Assembly (NCBI GenBank): GCA_046292765.1
Contig: JBKBQA010000001.1
Location: 62,001-126,000, forward strand
Source: PGZG01 sp046292765
Lineage (GTDB): Bacteria > Pseudomonadota > Gammaproteobacteria > Pseudomonadales > Alcanivoracaceae
Direction of reading: 5' to 3'
Length of the DNA: 64,000 nt
Below the pieces are notes generated by a model that saw only the letters and a list, made by a program, of their open reading frames with translations, was not told where the DNA came from and searched no databases. Made by a program: the position numbers and the translations under genes. Shown piece after piece: positions 25,711 through 33,460 of this stretch. Position 1 is the first letter of the stretch. Each line of letters begins with the position of its first letter.

Positions 25711-26069
25711 TGGAAATCCTGCTGGCGATCATGATTGCGGTACTGACCAGTTGCGGTGTCTACCTGCTGCTGCGACTGCGTACCTTTCCGGTAGTGCTGG
25801 GTCTGACCATGCTTAGTTACGCGGTCAATCTGTTCCTGTTTTCCATGGGCCGATTGACGCTGAATGCGCCGGCGGTGATCGGTGCTGCCGATCAATATAC
25901 GGACCCGCTGCCGCAGGCACTGGTGCTCACGGCCATCGTCATCGGTTTTGCCATGACCGCGTTCCTGATGGCGCTGGCGCTGCGCGCCTGGGGTGAGCTG
26001 GGCAACGATCATGTCGATGGCAAGGCGCTGCCACAGCAGAAGGTCAACGGCGAGGTGCCGAAACAATGA
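25710..26069 (+). CDS. mrpC: Na+/H+ antiporter subunit MrpC (operon 2)
   Basis: 119 residues, three helices, NuoK-like (LLRLRTFPVVLGLTMLSYAVNLFLFSMGR; DPLPQALVLTAIVIGFAMTAF). The ATG shares one base with the mrpA stop (TGATG). The C-terminal 25 residues are a charged tail absent from the operon 1 copy. The sequence clearly differs from the operon 1 MrpC, so the two operons are not a recent duplication. Confidence 0.94.
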   Translation: MEILLAIMIAVLTSCGVYLLLRLRTFPVVLGLTMLSYAVNLFLFSMGRLTLNAPAVIGAADQYTDPLPQALVLTAIVIGFAMTAFLMALALRAWGELGNDHVDGKALPQQKVNGEVPKQ

Positions 26070-27553
26070 CGCACCTGATCTTGATGCCGGTACTGATTCC
26101 GCTGCTTGCCGGAGTGCTGATCTTGCTGGAGGCGTCACAACGGTTGTTGCTGCGCCGTCTCACCGGGCTGGTGGCGACGGTGCTGGCGTTGCCGGTGGCC
26201 TGGTTGTTGTGGCAACAGGCCGCCGCTGGTGACATTGCCGTGTACCGGCTTGGCAACTGGCTGCCACCGTTCGGTATCGTGCTGGTGCTGGACCAGATGG
26301 CGGCGCTAATGCTGCTGGTGACGGCGGTGCTGGCGCTGGTGGTATATCTACACGCGCTGCGTGGCGATGATCAGCTTGGCGTCAATTTTCATGCGCTGTT
26401 CCAGTTCCAGTTGCTCGGTATTAACGGCGCGTTCCTGACGGGCGACCTGTTCAATCTGTTCGTCTTTTTCGAAGTGTTGCTGATTGCCTCCTACGCCTTG
26501 TTGATGCACGGCCAGGGGCCGGCGCGGGCGAAAGCGGGCTTGCATTATGTGATTCTCAATCTGGCGGGTTCCAGCCTGTTCCTGTTTGGTCTTGGCCTGA
26601 TTTACGGCGCCACCGGGACGTTGAACATGGCGGATGTGGCAAGGGTTATCGCTGCTGGCGAGCTGGTGTCGCCGCTGCTGTTGCAGGTGGGTGGTGCGCT
26701 GCTACTGGTGGTGTTCTGCCTCAAGTCGGCACTGTTGCCGCTCAGCTTCTGGCTGCCCGGTGCCTATGCTGCGGCCAGCGCGCCGGTGGCGGCGTTGTTT
26801 GCGATCATGACCAAGGTTGGTTTGTATTCAATCTGGCGGTTGTGGTCATTGATGTACGGCATGGAAGCCAGTCCGTTGGCAGCGCTAGTGGCGCCCTGGT
26901 TGTGGTGGCTGGCGCTGGCAACTCTCGCATTTGCCGCTTTCGGCGCTCTGTCGGCCACGCGGCTCGCGGCGTTGGCTGCCTGGCTGGTGCTGATGTCAGT
27001 GGGCACGCTCATGGCCGTGCTGTCGAGTGCTTCGGTAGAGGCTTGGGCAGCCGGACTGTTCTATCTGGTCCATTCCACCTGGAGTGCGGCGGCACTGTTT
27101 CTGTTGGTTGGTCTGATCCGTGTCCGCCGCGGAGCGGAGGCCGATGCCTTGCGTGCTGGACCAGCGCTACCGGCTTCGCTTGGCCTGCTGTTTATTGTCG
27201 TAGCGGTGATGCTGGTGGGCTTGCCACCGTTATCCGGGTTTATTGGCAAACTGCTGATGCTGCAGGCGTTGCCGTCGCCACTGTTCTGGATGGTGCTGTT
27301 GTTGGCCAGTCTGTTGGTACTGATTGCATTCAGTCGCGCCGGCTCGACATTGTTCTGGCGTGGACATAACGAGCCGGGCGGGGCGGTGGCGTGGGCAGAT
27401 ATGCTGCCCACGCTGTTGTTGCTCGCTGCCTGCCTGGCGCTGGTAGTGCTGGCCGGGCCGGTAGCAGAAATTTTTGACGGAATTGCGACACAATTGATGG
27501 ATGGTGAGGCCTATGTTCGCGCCGTGTTGCCGACACAGGAGGTGACGCCATGA
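26066..27553 (+). CDS. mrpD: Na+/H+ antiporter subunit MrpD (operon 2)
   Basis: 495 residues of the NuoM/N-like family: FFEVLLIASYALLMHGQGPARAKAG with the transmembrane Glu, and VFCLKSALLPLSFWLPGAYAAASAPVAALFAIMTKVGLY with the pumping Lys. It pairs with the fused MrpAB to form the ion path. It overlaps mrpC by four bases (ATGA) and mrpE by four. Confidence 0.94.
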   Translation: MTHLILMPVLIPLLAGVLILLEASQRLLLRRLTGLVATVLALPVAWLLWQQAAAGDIAVYRLGNWLPPFGIVLVLDQMAALMLLVTAVLALVVYLHALRGDDQLGVNFHALFQFQLLGINGAFLTGDLFNLFVFFEVLLIASYALLMHGQGPARAKAGLHYVILNLAGSSLFLFGLGLIYGATGTLNMADVARVIAAGELVSPLLLQVGGALLLVVFCLKSALLPLSFWLPGAYAAASAPVAALFAIMTKVGLYSIWRLWSLMYGMEASPLAALVAPWLWWLALATLAFAAFGALSATRLAALAAWLVLMSVGTLMAVLSSASVEAWAAGLFYLVHSTWSAAALFLLVGLIRVRRGAEADALRAGPALPASLGLLFIVVAVMLVGLPPLSGFIGKLLMLQALPSPLFWMVLLLASLLVLIAFSRAGSTLFWRGHNEPGGAVAWADMLPTLLLLAACLALVVLAGPVAEIFDGIATQLMDGEAYVRAVLPTQEVTP

Positions 27554-28038
27554 AAGGCTGGTGGCCAAGCCCGTTCATGAGCCTTGTGATGTGGGTGCTG
27601 TGGCTGTTGCTCGCCAATGACTTCTCTGCCGGACAGATGGTGCTGGGATTGTTTTTCGCCTGGCTGGTGCCGTTGTTGACGCGGCCGTTCTGGTTGAATC
27701 GGCCACGCATCCGCAATCCGTGGCGACTGGTGACGTTCCTGCTGCTGGTCCATCGCGATATTCTGCTTGCCAATGTCACCGTGGCGAAACTGATTCTGCG
27801 TTCGCCAGACCGCTTGCGGCCGGCCTTTGTTGAAGTGCCACTTGATATTGAGGACGAGTTTGTTATCACCCTGCTGGCGAGCATTGTTTCGTTAACGCCG
27901 GGCACGGTGTCGGCAGATGTCAGCCGCGACCGTCGCCTGTTGCTGGTGCATGGGCTGGATGTCGGAGACACGGCGACGCTGGTGGCCTCCATCAAGCAGC
28001 GTTACGAAGCTCCACTGAAGGAGATATTCGGATGCTGA
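27550..28038 (+). CDS. mrpE: Na+/H+ antiporter subunit MrpE (operon 2)
   Basis: 162 residues with two membrane segments and the MrpE soluble domain (FVEVPLDIEDEFVITLLASIVSLTPGTVSADVSRD). S-L-T-P-G-T is shared with the operon 1 copy; most of the rest differs. Overlaps with mrpD and mrpF keep it in the same translation-coupled unit. Confidence 0.93.
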   Translation: MKGWWPSPFMSLVMWVLWLLLANDFSAGQMVLGLFFAWLVPLLTRPFWLNRPRIRNPWRLVTFLLLVHRDILLANVTVAKLILRSPDRLRPAFVEVPLDIEDEFVITLLASIVSLTPGTVSADVSRDRRLLLVHGLDVGDTATLVASIKQRYEAPLKEIFGC

Positions 28039-28301
28039 ATACAGCATTGATGATTGCATTCGTGATGGTCGGAGTGGCGATGACGCTCGGCACCGTGCGT
28101 GTGTTACGCGGCCCGTCGCTGACCGATCGTGTGCTGGCACTGGACACCCTCTACATCAACAGCATTGCGCTGATTGTGTTATTCGGGATTTATCTGCGTA
28201 CCAGTATGTACTTTGAGGCGGCACTACTGATTGCATTGATCGGGTTTGTCAGCACGGTGGCGGTGGCGAAGTATCTGCTGCGTGGCGACATCATTGAGTA
28301 G
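28032..28301 (+). CDS. mrpF: Na+/H+ antiporter subunit MrpF (operon 2)
   Basis: 89 residues, three helices, with RVLRGPSLTDRVLALDTLY matching the MrpF core and FEAALLIALIGFVSTVAVAKYLLRGDIIE at the end. It overlaps the last codons of mrpE. GGAG stands 9 bases before the ATG. Confidence 0.93.
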   Translation: MLNTALMIAFVMVGVAMTLGTVRVLRGPSLTDRVLALDTLYINSIALIVLFGIYLRTSMYFEAALLIALIGFVSTVAVAKYLLRGDIIE

Positions 28302-28309
28302 GAAAAGTT

Positions 28310-28642
28310 ATGTCGATCTGGATTGAAGCACTGGTGGCACTGTTGGTATTGATCGGCGCCAGCTTTACCCTGATTGGTTCGATTGGTCTGGTGCGGCTGC
28401 AGGATGTCTACACCCGCCTGCACGGACCGACCAAGGCCACCACGCTGGGCGTCGGCGCCATCATTCTGGCATCGCTGCTGTTTTTTACGGTTGATACGGG
28501 CGTACTAAGTGTCCATGAGGTCCTGATTACCCTGTTTCTGTTCATTACCGCGCCGGTGTCGGCGCACCTGCTGGCGAAGAGCGCCATGCGGCGCGGCGAA
28601 AATAAAGTAAAAAATACTCGCGGTGAGCCCTGGGAGCAGTGA
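28310..28642 (+). CDS. mrpG: Na+/H+ antiporter subunit MrpG (operon 2)
   Basis: 110 residues with three hydrophobic segments and the MrpG pattern LIGSIGLVRLQDVYTRLHGPTKATTLGVG. It starts 8 bases after mrpF and closes the six-gene operon. An intrinsic terminator lies about 125 bases downstream. It is 23 residues shorter than the operon 1 MrpG because it lacks that protein's long tail. Confidence 0.93.
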   Translation: MSIWIEALVALLVLIGASFTLIGSIGLVRLQDVYTRLHGPTKATTLGVGAIILASLLFFTVDTGVLSVHEVLITLFLFITAPVSAHLLAKSAMRRGENKVKNTRGEPWEQ

Positions 28643-28991
28643 ACTTTTCGGAACGAGCCGTGGTCAGAGCTGGTGACTGTGGGCTGGTACCCCCGATCCC
28701 CCGATCCCGCTGGCTCACAGTCAATGAACGGCGTTGGCCTTTCCCCAGAGGCTGACGTGGCAAGTACCCCCGGCAGCATATCCCCCCGGTTGCTGTCGGG
28801 GGTTTTTTTATTCCGGCCCCCTTCTGATGTTGCCGCCATCACTGCTCATACTGGCGGTAGATCACAGTTATCTGTGGTAATTGTTTAATAAGAATAAAAC
28901 ATGACGTAATCCACAATTCGCTAGTAATTAATTCTACAGCATCAGCCCTCAATTCCCGTTGCTGGGGTCTTTCGACTCCTTGAGGTGTGTA
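28643..28991. other. 349-base spacer after the second Mrp operon
   Basis: This stretch has no gene. It holds an 8-bp inverted repeat TGACTGTG / CACAGTCA (28673-28680 and 28716-28723), then the strong terminator at 28766-28809, then an AT-rich segment (about 28860-28945, for instance TTGTTTAATAAGAATAAAAC). That segment probably carries the promoter of the following lipoprotein gene. No riboswitch or known RNA could be recognised. Confidence 0.5.
28766..28809 (+). terminator. Intrinsic terminator of Mrp operon 2
   Basis: ACCCCCGGCAGC ... GCTGTCGGGGGT forms a GC-rich stem around a 14-base CCCCCC-containing loop and is followed by TTTTTT. It is the clearest terminator in the window and ends the rightward six-gene operon. 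Confidence 0.88.
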
Positions 28992-30887
28992 GTGCTGGCT
29001 GAGCGTAAAGCGTCATCAACGATCTGGTCTGCGGCAGGAATGATCCTGTTGTGTTTGTCCATGCTATTGTCGGCGTGCGGTGCCGACGCCAAGCCGGGTG
29101 GCGGCAAATGGCCCAATGCGGAAGCGCCCGGTGGATCGGGGTCTGCGCCAGGACGCCAGCCACCGACGGCGCCGATTCCGGAGCCCACTCCTGAACCAAT
29201 TCCGGAGCCGGTTGTGCCTCCTGCTCCTGAGCCGACCCCGCAACCAGAGGTTGGTGTGGCTCCCCCGCCGATAACCGTTGCGGCGAAAGAGTTGTTCGTC
29301 CGTCCGGGTCAGGGGGCGCTGGCGATGACGCTGCATCCATCGCAGCAGGCGGTCAATCGTGGTGCGGTGCTGGTGGAAGCGGTAATTCCGCTGCCGCGCG
29401 GCGTCCTTGCTACGGCCGACAATCTGCGCGTACTGGATAAGCAGGGAGTGGAACTGCCGTCCAGTGCCGAGGTGCTGCTGCGCTGGCATGACGCCGGTCA
29501 CGGCCTTGAAGCGGGATTGCGATCAGTGCGAGTGCGATTCGTGCAAACTTTTTCTACTACAACACCGTCGGTGCTGTGGCTGCAAGTTGGCGAGCGTCGT
29601 CGGCTTACGCTGACCAATCATCCGGCGCCGTTGTTAGTGCCGGCATCGCAATCGAACTTCTTCCCGAACGAGTATGCGGTATCCGAGCAGATCGTCGAGC
29701 CGGCGGTGCACGTTACCCTGCCAGCAGAATGGCTGGGCGCAAGTTTGCTGCGCACCCGTAGCAGCACTCGCACTGATGGCTCCCGCTGGGCGTTGCTGGA
29801 TCAGAGTCTGCCGGAGTTTGCGAAAACGGCAGTCAATGATGTGCCGGCACATGTGACCCCGGAAAATCTGATCAACTACCAGACGGACTACGAGCCCTGG
29901 CTGTTTGATCGTGCCGGCACCCTGTGGACGGTGTATATCCGCACCGGCGACGTGAAGTGGCTGCGGCATGCATCCCGTGCGACCCAGTTCTATCGCAACC
30001 GTGTTGGCACTGGCTATTTCGACATGCGGCCGGCCGATCTCAAGTATGCCTATAACCTGCCATTGTTGATCAGCTATGCATTGACCGGGGATCAGACCAT
30101 GTTGCCGCCGATTCGCCGCATGGCTGATGTCGCCGCGAATGACTGGTTCCAGCCGGTGTATCGCAGTTCGCTCAATTTCTGGACCGAGCGACATCTGGCC
30201 TACTCGGTCCATGCCAGTCTGGTGGCGTGGGAGGCGACGGGTGAAGCGGGCTATCTGGCCCGGGTCAATTCCATCATTGCTGGCAATCAGTTGGCCTTCG
30301 ATGATCGCAGTTCAGGGTGGTCTGGCGGCTGCGTGCTGCACACGGTGGTCCAGCATGAGGGCGGTGGCCGTGACAGTGATCGGGTGGTCTGCTCGCCGTG
30401 GATGAGTGCGCTGTATGGTGAGGTCTTGTGGCGGCATTATCTGGTCACCGGCAGTCATGCCGGGCTGAAGCAGTTGGCGCAGTTTGGTGATTTCCTTGCT
30501 CAGCAGGCGACCTATGTGTCGACGGAAGCCAACGCCAACCTTAATGGCCGCACCTTCCCGTACTACCTGAAAGGGCCGACCTACGATTCGAAAACGTACG
30601 GCGTGGCGGACGAATGGAGTGATCGCGAGCATGCCTGCGATGTTGCCGGGTTTGCCTACCGCAGCGCCTACTCACGCAAGCTGCTGGGGCAGTCTGGTAC
30701 CGCGCAGGTGCAGTTGGCGGACCGGTTGATGAACACCTGTCTGTGGAACACTGCCCAGTGGATCCGCACCGGCGCCGACACCGTGGCGGCCGGCAAGACC
30801 TTCTATCGTCTGGCGCCACCGCGCAAGTTTAACTGGTGGTTCGGCACCACCAGTGACCTCGACTGGTTGACCGAGGCGGTGCGATAG
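28992..30887 (+). CDS. Large lipoprotein with Pro/Glu-rich spacer, function unknown
   Basis: 631 residues. The signal ends in a lipobox (LLSAC) and is followed by a low-complexity Pro-Glu spacer (PIPEPTPEPIPEP) that should lift the body off the membrane. The remaining roughly 560 residues are rich in Trp and Tyr. Helix-like stretches (LFDRAGTLWTVYIRTGDVKWLRHASRATQFY, YNLPLLISYALTGDQTML) recall (alpha/alpha)6-barrel glycan-active enzymes, but no catalytic motif is certain. The GTG at 28992 is chosen because GAGG stands 7 bases upstream. It lies between the Mrp operon and engB, outside the usual synteny. Confidence 0.7.
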   Translation: MLAERKASSTIWSAAGMILLCLSMLLSACGADAKPGGGKWPNAEAPGGSGSAPGRQPPTAPIPEPTPEPIPEPVVPPAPEPTPQPEVGVAPPPITVAAKELFVRPGQGALAMTLHPSQQAVNRGAVLVEAVIPLPRGVLATADNLRVLDKQGVELPSSAEVLLRWHDAGHGLEAGLRSVRVRFVQTFSTTTPSVLWLQVGERRRLTLTNHPAPLLVPASQSNFFPNEYAVSEQIVEPAVHVTLPAEWLGASLLRTRSSTRTDGSRWALLDQSLPEFAKTAVNDVPAHVTPENLINYQTDYEPWLFDRAGTLWTVYIRTGDVKWLRHASRATQFYRNRVGTGYFDMRPADLKYAYNLPLLISYALTGDQTMLPPIRRMADVAANDWFQPVYRSSLNFWTERHLAYSVHASLVAWEATGEAGYLARVNSIIAGNQLAFDDRSSGWSGGCVLHTVVQHEGGGRDSDRVVCSPWMSALYGEVLWRHYLVTGSHAGLKQLAQFGDFLAQQATYVSTEANANLNGRTFPYYLKGPTYDSKTYGVADEWSDREHACDVAGFAYRSAYSRKLLGQSGTAQVQLADRLMNTCLWNTAQWIRTGADTVAAGKTFYRLAPPRKFNWWFGTTSDLDWLTEAVR

Positions 30888-30898
30888 GGGAGGTACGG

Positions 30899-30926
30899 GT
30901 AAGAGCGGCAGGATTGCCGCTCTTAC
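30899..30926. terminator. Bidirectional hairpin / REP-like unit (copy 3)
   Basis: GTAAGAGCGGCA, loop GGAT, TGCCGCTCTTAC: a perfect 12-bp stem between two convergent genes, running into the engB stop codon. The core GCGGCAGGATTGCCG is identical to the repeat at 7361, so this is probably a REP unit that also ends transcription. Confidence 0.7.
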
Positions 30927-31540
30927 ACTGGCAGTGCCAGCCACTCACCGATCTTGTCCCAGGCTTCCTCGCTACCGGTACCCGCGGTGGAGGAGAATAG
31001 CTGCAGGGTCAGGGGGGCAGGGTGGTTGGCAAGTGCCTTGCGGGTAGCGATCAGGGTGGTCTTGGCAGCACCGAAGCTCAGCTTGTCCGCCTTGGTGAGC
31101 AGGATATGCAGAGGCATGTTGGCCTCTGCAGCCCACTGCAGAATCATCTGGTCGAAATCCTTCAGCGGGTGGCGCACGTCCATTAGCAGGATCAGACCCT
31201 TCAGGCTCTGGCGACCGGACAGGTAGCCATCTATCTCCTTCTGCCAGGCCTCCCGGGTGTTGCGGTCGACCTTGGCATAGCCGTAGCCAGGCAGGTCCAC
31301 CAGTCGGCGCTGGTCATCGACGGCAAAAAAATTCAGCAACTGGGTCCGCCCCGGGGTTTTCGAGGTCCGGGCCAAGGTCTTTTGCCCGCACAGGCGGTTA
31401 ATGGCGCTGGACTTGCCGGCATTGGATCGGCCGGCAAAGGCGATCTCGTAGCCCTCGTCCGGGGGGCACTGGGCCAGCTTGGGGGCGCTCTTGTCGAAGC
31501 GGATGCCGCGTAGCACCTGTTCGACCGGATGCATCTTCAC
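30923..31540 (-). CDS. engB: Ribosome-biogenesis GTPase EngB (YihA/YsxC)
   Basis: 205 residues. G1 GRSNAGKSS, G3 DLPGYGYAKV, G4 TKADKLSF and the flanking FDKSAPKLAQCPPDEGYEIAFAG define EngB, an essential small GTPase for 50S subunit assembly. A GTG at 31540 has AAGGA 6 bases upstream; an ATG at 31534 is the alternative. In related genomes engB lies beside polA. Here 15 kb separates them. Confidence 0.95.
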   Translation of the reverse strand: MKMHPVEQVLRGIRFDKSAPKLAQCPPDEGYEIAFAGRSNAGKSSAINRLCGQKTLARTSKTPGRTQLLNFFAVDDQRRLVDLPGYGYAKVDRNTREAWQKEIDGYLSGRQSLKGLILLMDVRHPLKDFDQMILQWAAEANMPLHILLTKADKLSFGAAKTTLIATRKALANHPAPLTLQLFSSTAGTGSEEAWDKIGEWLALPV

Positions 31541-31566
31541 GTCAATTCCTTGTATTGATTACGGGT

Positions 31567-31594
31567 ATGACAGGGGCGGGGGCTGGTATATAAT
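31567..31594 (+). promoter_or_regulatory. Sigma-70 promoter before the cytochrome genes
   Basis: -35 ATGACA (31567-31572), 16 bases, -10 TATAAT (31589-31594). The -10 is a perfect consensus. It faces the c5/c4 cytochrome genes and lies about 25 bases upstream of the engB start on the other strand. Confidence 0.7.
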
Positions 31595-31599
31595 CGCCG

Positions 31600-31685
31600 C
31601 CGGCCTGCGTCCGGGCTTTCTACAGAAAGCCAAGGCCAGACGCAAACTCCTTCTGTTCGACACCGCTTGGGCGGTGTTTTCCGGA
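31600..31685 (+). ncRNA. Candidate small RNA or structured leader
   Basis: From the promoter above, the transcript would start near 31601. It contains a GGCTTTC-TACA-GAAAGCC hairpin, a pyrimidine-rich single strand (AAACTCCTTCTGTT, anti-Shine-Dalgarno-like) and a final hairpin ACACCGC-TTGG-GCGGTGT with TTTTCC. The order fold, seed, terminator resembles an Hfq-dependent sRNA. In related bacteria Spot 42-like/ErsA RNAs lie beside polA-engB. It may equally be only the leader of the cytochrome mRNA. Confidence 0.35.
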
Positions 31686-31693
31686 GATCGAAC

Positions 31694-31981
31694 ATGCGCA
31701 AACTGATGCTTTCCCTGCTGCTCTCCAGCCTCGCCGTGGTGGCGTCTGCCAACAGTGTCGAGGACAAGTACAAGTCCAGCTGCACCTTCTGTCATTCTAC
31801 CGGTGCCGCCGGTGCACCGAAGACCGGTGACAAGGCAGCCTGGGCGCCCCGTATGCAGAAGGGCATGGACACCCTGGTGAAGAATTCCCGCTCTGGTGTG
31901 GGTGGCATGCCGCCAATGGGCATGTGCAACGCCTGCACCGACGACGATTTCAAAGCGCTGATCGAATACATGACCAAGTAA
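31694..31981 (+). CDS. Cytochrome c5-like protein
   Basis: 95 residues with a signal peptide (MRKLMLSLLLSSLAVVASA) and one haem motif C30-T-F-C-H34. GGMPPMGMCNAC supplies a Met ligand and the extra Cys pair typical of cytochrome c5. It is periplasmic and probably passes electrons from the bc1 complex toward terminal oxidases together with the next gene. GGAG lies 8 bases before the ATG. Confidence 0.88.
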   Translation: MRKLMLSLLLSSLAVVASANSVEDKYKSSCTFCHSTGAAGAPKTGDKAAWAPRMQKGMDTLVKNSRSGVGGMPPMGMCNACTDDDFKALIEYMTK

Positions 31982-31990
31982 GGGTTGACG

Positions 31991-32638
31991 ATGAACAAGC
32001 TGAAATTTGCAGTAGTAGTGCTGGCGGCCTCCTTGGCTGCGCCGGCGATGGCCACTGGTGATGCGGCTGCCGGGGAAGCCAAGGCGGCTGTCTGCGCTGC
32101 CTGTCATGGCAAAGATGGCAATAGCCCGGGCGGTGATTTCCCGTCGCTGGCGGGCCAGGGTGCCAAGTACACCCTGAAGCAGCTGCGCGATTACAAGTCG
32201 GGCGCTCGCAAAAACGCCATTATGCAGGGTCAGGTGGCGGGTCTGTCCGATCAGGACATGGCCGATCTGGCGGCCTTCTACGCCGACCAGACCGCGAAGG
32301 GTGGCTCGGCCAAGCCCGAGTTCGTCGAGCAGGGTGAGCGCCTCTATCGCGGTGGCAATCCGGCCAGCGGTGTTGCTGCCTGTGCCGGCTGCCATGGCCC
32401 GACGGGTGAGGGCATCGAAGCTGCCGGCTTCCCGAAGCTGGCCGGCCAGCATGCCAGCTATAGCGAGGCTCAACTTCGTGCCTTCCGCGCCTCCGGTCGT
32501 GAGGATCTGGGGGCTCCGGCCTACCGTGCCAACGACAGCGAAGGCGATGCCATTGGCATGATGCAGGCTGTCGCTGCCAAGATGACCGACACCGAGATCC
32601 GGGCCGTCGCCAGTTATATTGCCGGTCTGGGCAAATAG
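31991..32638 (+). CDS. Di-haem cytochrome c4
   Basis: 215 residues: a signal peptide (LAASLAAPAMA) and two related halves, each with a haem motif (C35AACH39 and C131AGCH135) and a Met ligand region. It is a soluble or membrane-associated periplasmic electron carrier. Its start is 9 bases after the c5 gene, so they are cotranscribed. An engB-c5-c4-dsbA order is typical of Pseudomonas. Confidence 0.92.
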   Translation: MNKLKFAVVVLAASLAAPAMATGDAAAGEAKAAVCAACHGKDGNSPGGDFPSLAGQGAKYTLKQLRDYKSGARKNAIMQGQVAGLSDQDMADLAAFYADQTAKGGSAKPEFVEQGERLYRGGNPASGVAACAGCHGPTGEGIEAAGFPKLAGQHASYSEAQLRAFRASGREDLGAPAYRANDSEGDAIGMMQAVAAKMTDTEIRAVASYIAGLGK

Positions 32639-32658
32639 ATCCGGCCTGGCCAGACGCA

Positions 32659-32687
32659 AAAAGGGCAGCCTCAGGCTGCCTTTTTTG
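32659..32687 (+). terminator. Intrinsic terminator after cytochrome c4
   Basis: AAGGGCAGCC-TCA-GGCTGCCTT followed by TTTTTG. A compact 9-bp stem with a T-run; the flanking A-run makes it potentially bidirectional. Confidence 0.88.
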
Positions 32688-32803
32688 TTTTACTACGGTA
32701 AAAATGGGAACAATGTGGGCAGGCGTGGGGATATTTCTCGCCGGCCCCCTGTCCGACAAGAGCGGGGCAGACGCCCGCCATCTATTCTGATCAGGAGATC
32801 CAT

Positions 32804-33451
32804 ATGTTGCGTTATGTGTCTGTGCTGCTGGCCGCGTTCGGTCTGGCCTTTTCTGTTACGGCCTGCGCCGAGGTGGAGCACGTCCGCTTTGCCGCCGACA
32901 CCCACTACCGCCTGCTCGACAAGCCGGTGGCGGTAAACGACCCGACCAAAATCGAAGTGCGCGAATTTTTCTTCTACGGTTGCCCGCACTGCTACGATAC
33001 CCAGTCGGTGGTGCAAGCCTGGTTGCCGACCAAGCCGGCGGAAGTGGATTTCGTTAAGAATCCGGTGCTGTTCATCAATGGCGCCGAGCCACTGGCCCGG
33101 GCTTACTATGTGGCGCAGAGCAAAGGCATTCTGGATCAGATTCATATGCCGATCTTCGATGCCATCCACAAGCATCGCGAGCCCCTGTTCACGGTGCCGG
33201 CACTGACCAACTTCTTCCGCAAGTACGGCGTTGAACCGAAAGAGTTCAACGAGCTGTATGCTTCGTTTGGCGTTTCGACACGTATTCGTCAGGCCGACGC
33301 CACCTCCCGGGAATCGAAGATCACCGGTGTGCCGGCGTTTACCGTCAATGGCAAGTATCTGGTGTTGCGTCAAAACCTGAAAACCCAAGCCGAGCTGTTC
33401 GAGGTGATTGATTTTCTGGTTGAGAAAGAACGCAAGGCGCGCGGTGGCTGA
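32804..33451 (+). CDS. dsbA: Thiol:disulfide interchange protein DsbA
   Basis: 215 residues. The thioredoxin-fold active site is C60-P-H-C63 (FFFYGCPHCY), with the cis-Pro loop GVPAFTVNGKY. It introduces disulfides into exported proteins, including many of the Cys-containing secreted products encoded in this window. The signal peptide ends SVTAC-AE, which also satisfies a lipobox (V-T-A-C), so membrane anchoring is possible. GGAG lies 7 bases before the ATG. Confidence 0.94.
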   Translation: MLRYVSVLLAAFGLAFSVTACAEVEHVRFAADTHYRLLDKPVAVNDPTKIEVREFFFYGCPHCYDTQSVVQAWLPTKPAEVDFVKNPVLFINGAEPLARAYYVAQSKGILDQIHMPIFDAIHKHREPLFTVPALTNFFRKYGVEPKEFNELYASFGVSTRIRQADATSRESKITGVPAFTVNGKYLVLRQNLKTQAELFEVIDFLVEKERKARGG

Positions 33452-33460
33452 TACTCTGCC

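Noticed and set aside
16997..28642. Interpretation as respiratory complex I (nuoK/L/M/N) genes
   Set aside because: MrpE, MrpF, MrpG and MrpB are present and no peripheral complex I subunit is found.
29160..29275. Repeat array in the Pro-Glu stretch
   Set aside because: Low-complexity coding sequence of the lipoprotein stalk, without spacers.
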